Below, in pieces: positions 44,721 through 55,581 of a stretch of 64,000 nucleotides of DNA. The position numbers and the translations under genes were made by a program. The stretch is from Hesseltinella vesiculosa. Its lineage: Eukaryota; Mucoromycota; Mucoromycetes; Mucorales; Cunninghamellaceae. The stretch covers positions 372,001 to 436,000 of the forward strand of contig MCGT01000014.1 of the NCBI GenBank assembly GCA_002104935.1, read 5' to 3'. How positions within the stretch are numbered: position 1 is the stretch's first letter; each line of letters opens with the position of its first letter. The notes under the pieces were generated by a model. The model saw nothing but the letters and a program-made list of their open reading frames with translations, was not told where the DNA came from and made no database searches.

Positions 44721-45339
44721 AATGCTTGTCGTAAATCTTTGATTTCATGTTACAATGCTTTGTAGCCCGTTATAGATTGCTATTGCACCTTGGGAATCAA
44801 GACGCAGGCAAGAATGAATTCCTATCAAGATGGGCGGAGTCCCCAAGAGCAAAAGTCCCAGGCGCCAGCCATTGGGCGAAGATCATCACTGTTATTTTTC
44901 AGATTTTATACCTGATCCACATCAACACTCAATCAACAAATTAAGCCTGCTTGGCTATCTTTCTCATCTAGTTTCCGCTTATACAGGGCTGAATGCCATA
45001 GTTGGTGTTTCACTCTTTTTCTTGTTCTGGCACCCTTTGCCTTGAATGTTTCAAGGGTCATACAATTTCGGTGAACACTACTAGTTTTCTTGTTTAGTTA
45101 CATAGTCATGCGTTGGAGTTGTGTGACAGCAAAACACCAAGTAAAAATTAGAACAAAGCGAATCGTTGGACGTAGTCAGCATTATGCGAGAGCAATCCAA
45201 CTTTTTTTTTTTTTTCGTCCTACGACCTTACGTAATTTTTTGTTGACATACTCCTATGTACTGTAAGCCTTTCATTACCAATTTTAGTCTTCTGCATGGT
45301 AGTCTTTGTGGTAAACGGAAAAAAACCAAAGACGTCTTG

Positions 45340-45440
45340 ATTGATTATCTGTCGTTGCCGTTTTAAGCCAGGCAAAAAGAAACGACCCCCAAATTTTTTT
45401 CTTATTTTTCCCACATCGCTTTTTTGCAGCCAATTATTTT
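45340..45440 (+). repeat. Dispersed repeat family C, copy 3 (partial)
   Basis: Shares TTGCCGTTTTAAGC, the C-rich spacer, and TTTTTCCCACATCG with copies 2 and 4, with more divergence. Confidence 0.5.
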
Positions 45441-45734
45441 TTTTTTCTAAAATGAAATGAAGTACAATTGGTATTGAGTAGCGCATCTGAATTTATTTGA
45501 AGCTTAGGACCAAGGTTCTCCATAAAGATGCAAAGAGTAAAAAGGCTTTCTTCAGCATTAAAAAATGAATCTGGCATTTGTCACCTGGATCGCCCTGTCA
45601 TGGCGTAGTTTGAAACCTCTTTTTTTTCATCCTTTTTGGTCGGTGCAGTTGAAATGTTCTTGAAAGACGAAAATGGCCGTTTATTTTGAAAAGGCAAACA
45701 CATGATAGTTTATTGACATGATTTGGAAGGATGC

Positions 45735-45851
45735 CAGCAATGGGCCATAGGAATGGCGTGATGATGAAAAAAGGATGTGGGAAAAAACCAAAAAAAAAAA
45801 AAAAATGGGGGGGGGGGGGATGCGTTGGTTTGCCGTTTTAGCAAACGGCAA
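45735..45851 (-). repeat. Dispersed repeat family C, copy 4, inverted
   Basis: The reverse complement of the right part of copy 2 (GGCGTGATGATGAAAAAAGG, GATGTGGGAAAAAACC, poly-A, then poly-G). It ends with a 9-bp inverted pair TTGCCGTTT / AAACGGCAA at 45830-45851 that could be a terminal structure. Confidence 0.6.
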
Positions 45852-46789
45852 TGATGGACTGAATTTGCTTGCACTCAAGACTACTCAACAAGCACACATG
45901 AAGTTAGACTAGAACCGAATTTGGTAAAGGTGTAGGTAGAAAAGGATTGTGTCACCAAGTTTGAAAGTGCATGAAAAAATAGCTGGCTATTGCTGTGCTA
46001 CACCTTACTTTTTTTCTATCTTTAAACTCCAACGTAAGGCTTGTGAGTAAACAAAAAAAGCATGGTGACCAGGAACCCCTTAACTAACTTCATCTTGCTA
46101 GCTCTGGTTCTGATGGTTGAAGGGGAAGATTAAATAAAACGACCTTACTTTGCCTTTCATATAATTAAAAAAGAAGTCAGTTGAATTGATCTTTTTTTTT
46201 TAAAAAAAAAATAATCACTGCCAAAATCCATAGCCGAAAGATGCAAAAGCTCGCTAACTTCCATAATCACACGCACTTGCCAGCTTCACAATATGCTTCT
46301 GTCACAAAACGGTCAAAGAATCTTTGAATTGTCCTGCTTTAACATCAAGCCTTGGCCGTCGTTGCTTCTCATTGGTTCAGATATAGCCTTCCTCTGAAAA
46401 AAGTGTATTTGGTCGTTACGTTTTTGACCATGCTTGGTTATTTCACAATTTATAGCCAGGCCTATCCATACGTTTGTCGAGATAAGAAAAGAAATAAAAC
46501 GAGTCGAGGAACTAGCTTTAGAAATTTTTCTCTTATATCACTCTGCCATTTTTTTGTATTGACCTTTTTCTTCCAAATCGGGAAGTGCACCTTTCACCCG
46601 TCGTCATGGGTGAAAGTTTGCATTTGATATTCAATCGTCCTGAAAATCAGGCTGTCACCTACAAAATATATCTTCTATTAGTAGTGTCAAAGAATAGTCA
46701 ATATCTTCCCTAAATAAAAAGTCGATGTTTTTACAATTCTAGGCTTGGCCACCAGGTCCGAGCGGTCCGTCAAAAAACCTGTCCAGCAA
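45852..46789. other. Repeat-island segment, no supported gene
   Basis: AT-rich, with short A/T homopolymers. A 9-bp stem CTTTCACCC/GGGTGAAAG lies around 46591-46616. No gene is supported. Confidence 0.5.
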
Positions 46790-47030
46790 TTTTTTTTCAA
46801 CATTGATCTCCAAGGTCTCGCTCCAAGGGCATTCGACAGGGATTCAAGAGCTGAGACTAGAGATTATAACAATGCATGGCGTCGTATTAGTTTTTGAAAA
46901 TAGAATTTAATAAACTAGCAGCAGCACATTAAGATTCCTTGGAGCAACATACTTGTTAAAATAAACTAGGCTTAGGGTTTGAATTGTAAGCACAGGCACG
47001 ATGCTCTGTTTTCTGTGTGATGGAGAGTAG
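46790..47030 (-). repeat. Dispersed repeat family B, copy 3 (longest)
   Basis: On the minus strand this copy joins the parts seen separately at 32735-32903 and 34436-34575, so it may be the fullest version. It includes GGTCTCGCTCCAAGGGCATT, AATGCATGGCGTC and TTTAATAAACTAGCAGCAGC. No coding capacity. Confidence 0.7.
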
Positions 47031-47354
47031 GAGGTTAGACCATTGACTTGCTAACGAAGACGCAATTATGCATAAAGTCGACACCAGCCTTCAACCAAGG
47101 TTTGCGTTTGGCGATGTCGTCCTTGCTGCTTCGTGAAAAGTAATGAGATATGACTCGTAAGTGAGGCTTTTCATGTACCTTTCACAGCATGTTGGAAGTG
47201 GCTGATGGTTGGAGGACAAAGACAAGAAAGCAGTAAATGAGGAGCCATGGGAAAAGACAAGACCCAGAATAAAAAAGAAAAAAGAAAGCAACTGCGCGGG
47301 AATTGAATAGGACATTCCATTCGTTTCGTAAAAAAAAAAAAAAAAAAGGCAAAC

Positions 47355-47625
47355 ACTGCACAGATCTGTTGGGTGATCAGATCAATGTGCCATTATGCAA
47401 AAGTACCCAAACCAATGAATGATGATGATCCTGAAAAATTCACGTCGATTGATGACGATCGCTCAGCCAACTTTGATCACTTTTCGTTTTGACTTCTCCG
47501 ATCCACCAGCTAAAAAACTGAAAAAATCGGCCATTTTCATCAGGGAACCCCCAGGCCATCTGATCAAAAATCACAGCGCAGAACTGATCCAAATGAATTC
47601 ATCCCAAATTTTCCATGCTATTACA
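47355..47625 (+). repeat. Family A repeat, single-arm copy
   Basis: Aligns by eye with the right arm at about 3110-3379: TGATCAGAT, ATGCAAA, ACGTCGATTG, CAGCCAACTTTGATCACTTT, CCAGCTAAAAAACTGAAAAA, GGGAACCCCCAGGCCATCTG and CATCCCAAATTTTCCATG. It is about 75-80% alike as judged by eye. No inverted partner is seen nearby. Confidence 0.65.
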
Positions 47626-48834
47626 AAACATGCACTTAAAATGACTTCGCACACACTTGATTTTGCTCGCGCACTCGGAAATTTCAGCGGTATGTCCGAT
47701 TGGGTCAAGGGTCAAAACTATTTCAAAGAAATACCTGGCATCCACCAAATGACGACGGAAATCCATTTTGCATCCAGGCTTGGCTGACGTTAGACAGTGC
47801 TTCAAAACATAAAATGCATTTGATTAGGCGATTTCAAGCCCTGTGCAATGTTCATATCCGTGAATTTTCTGAACCTCCTCGTTGCGATTCTTCGCTTCAA
47901 CGTAATCAAGCTTGGCTCAACGATATTAACAGTGCTGTTTTTTTTTTCTTTTTTTTTGCAGACATGGTCTCTTGTCATATTCTGTAGTTCCTCCATAAGT
48001 TGGGGCCAATGGATTTTTTATGCCCATTTTGCTCTGCTTTTAAATTCTTAAAACCCAAGGCTACCCCCATTGCCTTGGCAAAGCAGAAATCACCCAGCCA
48101 TTGCGGGTCCAAACCATTGCAAGCCCAAGTACACAGGCAGACTTTCGGTTTGGTTGGGTGCAACATAAAAAATGACCTCACGCAGCTCCAAATTGAGATG
48201 TTCCTGGCTGAAAAAACATATCGCAAGAAAGCTCCAGACAAAGAGGCAGTTCTCCAGAATCACCGCTGATTGCAATTGACGTCATGGCCAACCAAAATAA
48301 GGAGGCGAGGTTGGTTTTGTCAACTAGCCACGAGACAGCTACAAAGAGTTTGTGAACAAAGGAGGAAGAGCAAATCTACTTCATAGTGCGGATTGGCTTG
48401 CCTCTAGGGCAAGACGAAGATCGAGAAGCTGAAGAATAACCCGGGCTCATTTTGATTCCTAGCCACAAAACTGGTTAGGCTCATGCAGCGTACAAAATGG
48501 GCTCTGCTGGTGGTCAGGGTTTGTGCGACAGCAGGCCAAAAAAAAAAGTATAGTTTCCTCAATTAGCTTGGCACATGGATGTCTCAAGAAAAAAAAAGGA
48601 GACAATGTCCCAGAGATAGAAAGACAACGCTGGCAATTGTGGTTAAACATCAAGGGGGGAAAGTAAGGGAGACGTTGATCGGCAAAGCTAGAAGCATAGC
48701 CGTGGCCAATGCCAGAAAACACTCAGAGCTCTAATTTTTGAGACACCGCATCTCTCTCACCTTTTCTTTCTTCTTCCGTGCAGTAGATTCCCCTTCTCTT
48801 TCCCCCTTTTCTCATACCAAATTTTAAAAAAGTA
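47626..48834. other. Right edge of repeat island, no supported gene
   Basis: Moderately AT-rich with several open frames on both strands (for example 47419-47787 plus, 47975-48241 minus) that overlap each other and have no domain. The last 100 bp are pyrimidine-rich (CTCTCTCACC, CTTCTTCCGTG, CCCCTTCTC) and look like the promoter/leader of the next gene. Confidence 0.5.
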
Positions 48835-50608
48835 ATGGCAAGGTTAAATCGGTTGATTTACTACCTGCTGATAATCCTTGTCTTTGTCTTTGTTTCTGTC
48901 TCTGTGGTGCCCATTTTCTTTCGCCAAGATGCGTCCTTGTTGTCAGACAATCCCCTTGCGCCCGAGGCTTACCGACAAGACGTATTCATAGAATCTGACT
49001 CATCATCATCCCCATCCACCGAATATACCACCAAATATCTTTCTTGGCTTCCACAAGGGTAAGACTGCATAAAGTGAGGCACCGGAAAAAGATAGCCTGT
49101 GAACATCCAACATGTTCCTCATTGTGCTATTTTTATGTACGCTGACATTTTCTTTTTCTTCGCCTACCAGGGAATTCACTGATCAACATGAAGCCTTCCG
49201 TAATGCCATTCGCATAGGAAAAGAGACTGGCAGGATCGTGATTGCTCCCATGCTGCGTATTGGCCGGCCGCTTGCTTGGCAACCGTTCCAAGCCCTGGCA
49301 ACCTCGTACAAGTCACAAGACAACGACAGCCATCTTCGGTTTCACTGTGGTCAGTTGTCAGTGCCCACCGCTGATCCTGCCTGTGCTGACGTGACAACTG
49401 ATTGGGCCGAGATCCCCTGGTCCACCCTGTTCAACCTACAAGCCATCACGGATGAATTTGGAGTGACCGTGGTGGAGCGCACGACAGGCCATGGCTGGGG
49501 CTACGACGAAACCGCAACAGCCGTACAGGAGACAATCTCGGATGTGGCGGTGGTGGATATCATGACGTTTGCCGAGAACACAACCCTCTACAGAGACGCC
49601 CACAAACAGGCACCTGCCCGGAAAGCCGGCCAACGCCCGCAAGACCAAACGCCCCTGACGGCTCCTCTGCGCAATACCCTCTCTCCTTCGCAATGGGCCA
49701 ACGTACGAGACCGACAGTACCTCCAGCTCGGTGCTTTGTCCTCCACTCCGCGCTACCCACTCCCTCCCTCCAAAGAGCAGATGACCTTACGCCGCGCGCT
49801 CACGCACCACCTCATGGTCACGCCTAACCAGCTGTCACCCTTGACCCGCGATGCCTACCAGATGATCGCCACGCTTGGCGGCACCAACCACTTTAGCAGC
49901 TTGCGATTGAACCTTGCCCGGATTGTTGCTCTGGACGCGCGTGTCAACAAGGCCCTGCTGGACGACTCAGCCACCAACAGCTCCAGACTCACGATCGACG
50001 ACTTGGATCCCGATATGCAGCAAAAAGTAATGGATGCCGTTGTGCTCGAGGTCTTTGGCGACATTCCCATCAACCAAGCTGTTTCGGCTGCCATGCCGGT
50101 GCCTGCCGACGCCCCGCTGGCCTCGCTCCTCGACAGCCAGCGCCATCTCGCCACCCACTCGCCTACCGACCGTAAAGCCTTGCTGGACGCCTGTCTTGAC
50201 TATCGCCGGGTCGAGCCACACTACCCAATTTACTATGTCATCAACGACCACATTGCCTCGCCCATCACCCGCCCAGACATCTATGGACCCCTGCTTAAAT
50301 TCTTCCCTTGCCTCTTTACCAAGGATGACATGAAACGATGGGGCACCATTGACATGGCCTCTTGGGTTCACCTGCAGCCTCAGTTTCAAGATCCTGGTGT
50401 TGACTATGTTTCATTGCTGGAACCTTTCTTGGACATTCTAGTGGCCGGCCAAGGTAAACAAATGCGGGGGACAATGACCGAAAAGAAAGAGCTCTGACTC
50501 TTTTTTATTATTTCAATAGGCTATTCCTTTTTTGAAGTTCCCCAGACCCCATTGAGCCGGTACATGGGCTGGCAACGCAAGGTGGCTCCTCCCATTTCCT
50601 CGGTTTAA
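48835..50608 (+). CDS. Type II membrane protein with O-fucosyltransferase-like layout
   Basis: Three exons (48835-49058, 49171-50453, 50520-50608) give 531 residues. A short basic N-terminus (MARLNRL) precedes one hydrophobic anchor (IYYLLIILVFVFVSVSVVPIFF, about 8-29), typical of Golgi type II enzymes. After a Ser-rich stem comes KYLSWLPQGEFTDQHEAFRNAIRIGKETGRIVIAPML, which parallels the LPHGGFHNQRxxLxNAxxLAxxLNRTLVVPP block that opens fungal O-fucosyltransferase-fold proteins. The last exon codes FFEVPQTPLSRYMGWQRK. Whether it is an active enzyme is open: Gly-Gly and Asn-Gln of the donor loop appear as GEF-DQ here. The fold assignment is inference from this block. Confidence 0.65.
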
Positions 50609-50959
50609 TTCTTTTTTAGTGTACATCCATATATTTTTGTAAATATCGTTTTTCTTTCGCTTGACTTTTTTTTTGTTTCGGATCTCTATTGATGCTCTTG
50701 GCTATTGCCATTGGCAGTCGTGTGAATCAATGGCCCATTCGAGCTCGTGCTGTCTTTTCGTTGGTGTGAAAATGGCTGATCCATGCAGATACCCTTGCCT
50801 TGCCTTTTTTTTCGTTTTCCGCTCCACCCTTTTAAGTGCTTGACAGAGCTGCTCATTTTTTTTTCTTTTTTTCACACTTTTTTTTTTTGAATGTGATTCT
50901 AGCCCCCTTCACTCTCTATCTCTATACGTCACCGTTTATTTATATAGCGATCTCTTACT
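50609..50959. other. Intergenic spacer
   Basis: 3' flank of the fucosyltransferase-like gene and promoter of the HWWQ-repeat gene; T-rich at 50860-50890, with TATTTATATAG at 50938 close to the next start. No gene is supported. Confidence 0.6.
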
Positions 50960-52917
50960 ATGAAAAATCTATTTGCTCCTGGATTGTTTGGATCAGCAGC
51001 CGGCTCGGCACGCCAGTTTCAGCGCCGGGGTCTGCATTCTCAAGCTGACTATCGCGCAGGCAACGTGGTTGCTCCTGCTTTTGTGGGTGGTGTGCTTGCC
51101 CTTGGTGCAGGAGTCATTTATGCAAAACATCATGAACATGGTAATAAAATAAAAAAGAAAAAGAAGAAAAAAGGTAGCTCTAACGCTGGAACTGAATTGG
51201 CCTAGATGCATCAGACAAGGCCAAGAAAGGCATCGACCAAGACGCACAGGATGTACAGGTGTTGCGCGATCTGAAGGACGAGAACCCTCCTCAACGGCCG
51301 TCCTGGGAACACCGACTCAGCTGTGCCGATGACCATGCCGGCACCGCCCTTCACCCCAGCAACGCTGGCGAAAAAGCACCCGACGCTCGTGTCTATGCAT
51401 CGCCCACCTCCTCCTCCGGCAGCCAAGCCTCCGACGCTGACAGCCAACTTTCTCAACACAAACATGCCTCCAGATGGCACTTTGGTGAAGACCTGATCGG
51501 CGACGAAGGCGAGCCTGGCCATGCAGTTCGCGCTCAGATACTCGATGATCACGGGGCCCTTGGCGCCCACGCAAAAACCAGCAAGGCTGGCCAGGACAAC
51601 GGCCCCTCCTGGAAAGCTGCCTTTTCAAAATCAGACAAGATGAAAGCCCCCTCCAACACCCGGACCACAAGCTCCAGCAAAGGCTGGTGGCGAGACACCA
51701 AGGACCGAGCCGACGAAGCAATGGAGGATGATTTGGATGAGGCGGACGAAGCGGCCGCAGACGCCAAAGCTGCAGCCAACCAAGCGCAAGAAAAGACCAA
51801 GCATTGGTGGCAATCTGCCAAGAACGACGCCCAGTCAGCCATGGATGATGTCCAACGTGAAGCCGATGCAGCTGTGGATGACATGAAGAAGAACGCCAAC
51901 GAGGCGGCCGACCACGCCCGCCACTGGTGGCAGTCCGCCAAGGACGACGCCCAGTCAGCTGCAACGGATGCACAGCACGCAGCCGACAATGTGAAAAATG
52001 AGGTCGACCAAGCGACCGACAAAGCTCACCATTGGTGGCAGGCGGCCAAGGACGATGCCCGCGCTGCGATAGACCAGGCCGACCGTGAGGTCGATGCTGT
52101 GATGAACGATGTCAAGAGCGAGATCGACCAAGCGACCGACAAAGCCCGTCATTGGTGGCAATCGGCCAAGGACGATACTCAGTCTGCGATGGACCAGGCC
52201 GGACGCGATGCCGATGCCGTGGTGGACGATATCAAGAACCAGGCCGACGACGCGGCGGGCAAAGCGCGCCATTGGTGGCAATCAGCAAAGGAGGATGCTC
52301 AGTCTGCCGTGGATGAAGCCAACGCCACGGTCGATGGCATGAAGAAGGATGTCGACGAAGCAGCTGACCAGGCCCGCCATTGGTGGCAATCGGCCAAGAA
52401 CGACGCCCAGTCGGCCATGGACGATGCCCAGCGCGACGCCAGCGCCAAGGCCGAAGCCATGAAGAAGGACGCCGATCAGGCGGCCGAGAAAACGCGCCAT
52501 TGGTGGCAGTCTTCCAAGAATGAGGCCGAGTCTGCAGCCACCGCCACCACCACCACCAAGCAGCCGTCGGCCACAGCCCTGAACGATGCCCATGTCGCCA
52601 CCCAATCTTGGCGCGACGCGTGGGACCTCAAGGTGAACGAGCTGAACGACCGAGCCGCCTCGGGTACGGATCATCTCAAGGAGCGACTGCATGAATGGTC
52701 CACGGAAGCTCACAACACATTTGACCGCGTGAACCATTCCCAGACCAGCTCGGGGTCCTCCACAGCCTCTACCGTGGTGGATCACAAGATGATGGACCGC
52801 GATGAATGGGAATCCATCTATGCTGATGCCAGCCAGATGGTCAACGACGCCAAAGAAGAACTGGATCGGGCCGAACGCATCAAGCGCCAACTGGAACAAA
52901 TCAAGGCCCGTGGCTGA
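50960..52917 (+). CDS. LEA-like HWWQSAK-repeat protein with mitochondrial-type N-terminus
   Basis: Two exons (50960-51140, 51206-52917) give 630 residues. The N-terminus (MKNLFAPGLFGSAAGSARQFQRRGLHSQ) looks like a mitochondrial presequence: Arg-rich, no acids, and RRGLHS as a likely cleavage region. A hydrophobic segment follows (VVAPAFVGGVLALGAGVIYA). After a Ser-rich linker, residues about 215-500 hold eight tandem units of 36 or 40 residues, seven with HWWQ, each with Asp/Ala/Lys-rich amphipathic helix (SAKDDAQSAMDDAQ). The pattern resembles group 3 LEA or apolipoprotein-like helices. The last 100 residues are a charged coiled-coil-like helix. It may protect or shape a membrane under stress (inference). 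Codon choice is GC-rich compared with intergenic DNA. Confidence 0.75.
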
Positions 52918-53238
52918 AGAGGAAAAAAAAAACGCATCGCAAAAAATAAAATAAACTGCCTTTGTACAAATGAGAAAAAGTTGCCGTGTGGCTTTTTGGC
53001 ATTTGAGAAAATGGTGCGGTGTGGCTTTTTGAGCTATTTTTCAAGGTGGAGATGCACAGGCGGAACTGGGATGAGGGGATCTTCGTGTGTGACTCGAGAC
53101 AGAGAGCTGAGCGCGGAAGGTGAATTATTTTTATTTGATATGGACATACATCAGGGTAAAAAGGAAAAAAGCAAACCTATATAATACAATGGGGGAGGTG
53201 ATTTCTATGAATACAATAAATAAAAAAGTGGGAGGAGT
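52918..53238. other. Intergenic spacer between converging genes
   Basis: 3' flanks of the repeat-protein gene (plus) and the glutamine synthetase gene (minus). AAATAAAATAAA at 52944-52955 is a likely poly-A signal for the first, and TTTATTGTATTC-type sequence at 53215 on the minus side for the second. No gene is supported. Confidence 0.6.
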
Positions 53239-54395
53239 CTAGTTGTCGGGCATGAAAGTGGATTCCATGATGATGCCAGTGACGCGGTAGGGATCGATGT
53301 TGGAAGCAGGGCGACGATCTTCGAGATAGCCCTTGCCTTCCTTGCCGACGTGACGGGGGATACGGATGGAGGCGCCACGGTTGGCAACGCCATAGGAGAA
53401 GTCGTTGATGTGACCGGTTTCGTGGCGGCCAGTCAATCGTTGGTCGTTGTCTTCACCATAGACTTCGATGTGTTCAAAGTGACGCTTGGCCATCTTGTTG
53501 ATAGCCTTTTCGATTTCAGCCAAACCGCCTTCTTCACGCATGGCTTGGGTAGAGAAGTTGGTGTGGCAGCCAGCGCCGTTCCAGTCACCCTTGACGGGCT
53601 TGGGGTGAATAGACACCACGATACCAAAGTCTTCAGCAACGCGTTCCAAGATGTAGCGAGAGATCCAGAGCTGGTCGCCCATGTCGATACCTTCACAAGG
53701 ACCAACTTGATATTCGAATTGGCCGGGAGCCACTTCAGCGTTGACACCCGAGATGTTCACACCAGCGAACAAACAGGCGCGGTAGTGAGCTTCGACGATG
53801 TCACGACCAAAGATCTTGCCGGCACCGACACCGCAGTAGTATTTGCCTTGGGGTTCGGGGAAGCCATGCTTGGGCCAGCCATAGGGCTTGTTGGTTTCAG
53901 GATCGAAGAACATGTATTCTTGTTCAATACCAAACCAGGGCTTTTGATCGGCGTGGGTGTCCATCACTTGCTTACAGGCATGACGGTAGTTGGTCTTGTG
54001 AGGGGTGCCATCAGGGTTGTAAGTGGCACACAAAACGATCTATGGAAAAAAAAAAAAAGAGCGTCAGCCTCCAATGTCCCGGTTTCCCATGGTTCCCGTC
54101 CCTGGATTTTTCTGTGTCACCTTACCTTGTTGTCGCCACCGCGGAAGGGATCGCTGTAGAGAGCCACAGGTTGGATCAAGACATCGGAGTCGTGACCTTC
54201 GGCTTGGCCAGTGGAAGAACCATCATAGTTCCATTCAGGCAAGTCAGCAGCAGATTCAGGCACCTTGTTGACAGTACGTGTCTTGGTGCGCAAGTTGTTG
54301 AAGCCATCGATCCACACATATTCAACTTGGACCTTGCCATGTTGTTCAAGAGACAAGTATTTACTCAGGACGCTGTTGTTAGAGATGACAGACAT
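53239..54395 (-). CDS. GLN1: Glutamine synthetase (GS type II)
   Basis: Two exons (54126-54395, 53239-54039) give 356 residues, the usual length of eukaryotic GSII. Landmarks: the start [29 protein letters not shown] (substrate/metal region); [38 protein letters not shown] (the signature holding the ATP/ammonium site); and [10 protein letters not shown] with [14 protein letters not shown] near the end. The enzyme forms glutamine from glutamate, ammonia and ATP in the cytosol as a decamer. The single 86-bp intron sits after codon 90 and is phase 0. No disruption is seen. The gene has a 1.2-kb gene-free upstream region, longer than typical here, which would fit nitrogen regulation (inference). 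Confidence 0.98.
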
Positions 54396-55581
54396 GGTTT
54401 TGTTGAGGAGTGCAATAAAAAATTAATGTGGAAGAAAAGCAAGAAAACTGTCAAAACGACGGGCTTAAATATGAATGACCGAATTAGGGGGAGGACGGTC
54501 GGTGACTAATTTTTTTTTTAATCCTTATCACAACCAAACAGGACTTTTTGTGAAGAGGACCTTATCAGAGTAGCCCGAGTTTCCTTTTGCAGTCAAATGC
54601 GTATATAAAAAATAACCTTTCAGCAGACAGAAAATACCTTGAACAACCCCCCATGACCGTCGTCGCCCTTGCGCATAGGTAAACTCACCATGCCAACCAT
54701 TGAAGAAAACAAAAATCTTTTGGAAAACCGGTTCCGGCTCTTTTGATTGTTCTCTGAGGCTTTTATTTTTGCTCTTGGCCTTCCACGGAAAGCCTTTTGG
54801 TGTGGAGCTTTTTTTTTCTCCCTGCTGTTCTTTTTTTACATTGCGTCGGAGTTTTTGAATTTGCCTCGCTTGCAGCCGTATCTTCCTTGGAAGAGTCATT
54901 TTTTTGATCGGAACCTTTTGCGCTCTGATTGGTCGAGATACGGCTACCCGCTACCTAAACGAGAAGCGATAAAGCTTGATGAAAGTCGCATGATAATCAT
55001 CATGATATCGCTTCCCATCACACTTTTTTTTTCCACTTGATCTTTCGAACCATCCACGAGGGCGCACGTTTGTTTTTATGGAGTGACTTCACACTTGGGG
55101 CCGTTCCCGCCTGCCATTGATGCAATGGGTTTTTTTTTAAGATCCAGCGTGGGCCTGATCAGCGATCGCCACTCTTTTTTTTTTTTTTTTTTTTTTTGCG
55201 TTCCGCGCCGACTTTTTCTTGAAAATTTCATATGAAGTTTGTGGGTGTGGACGAGTTTTGCATGACAAGCATTTTTTGAACGATGGGCAATCGCTGATTT
55301 AAAATAAAAAAAAATGTGGAGATGGGGTCGTCATTTGTCACACTTTCATGGATAATAAATCGCGATGACGATGGTTATTTTCTTCGGTAAATCTTATCTT
55401 CATATGTGGAGGGGGGGGGGACGAGACTTTGTTGGGATTGATTTCTTATCACTTGCTTTGTATGTTCAATCATCAAAAGATCATGATCAATACCTAGATC
55501 AATACCATCAAATATATTTACAATGCTTCACGCTAAAAAAAATGTACACATGCATGCAAAAAAAAAGGGGGGTACGAGCGA
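54396..55581. other. Long upstream region of glutamine synthetase, no supported gene
   Basis: 1.2 kb between the GS start and the PIG-P stop. GATA motifs are scattered (near 54970 GCGATAAAG, 55009 TGATATCGC), as expected for nitrogen control in fungi, but no cluster stands out. Poly-T at 55177-55197, poly-G at 55407-55416. No gene is supported. Confidence 0.5.
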
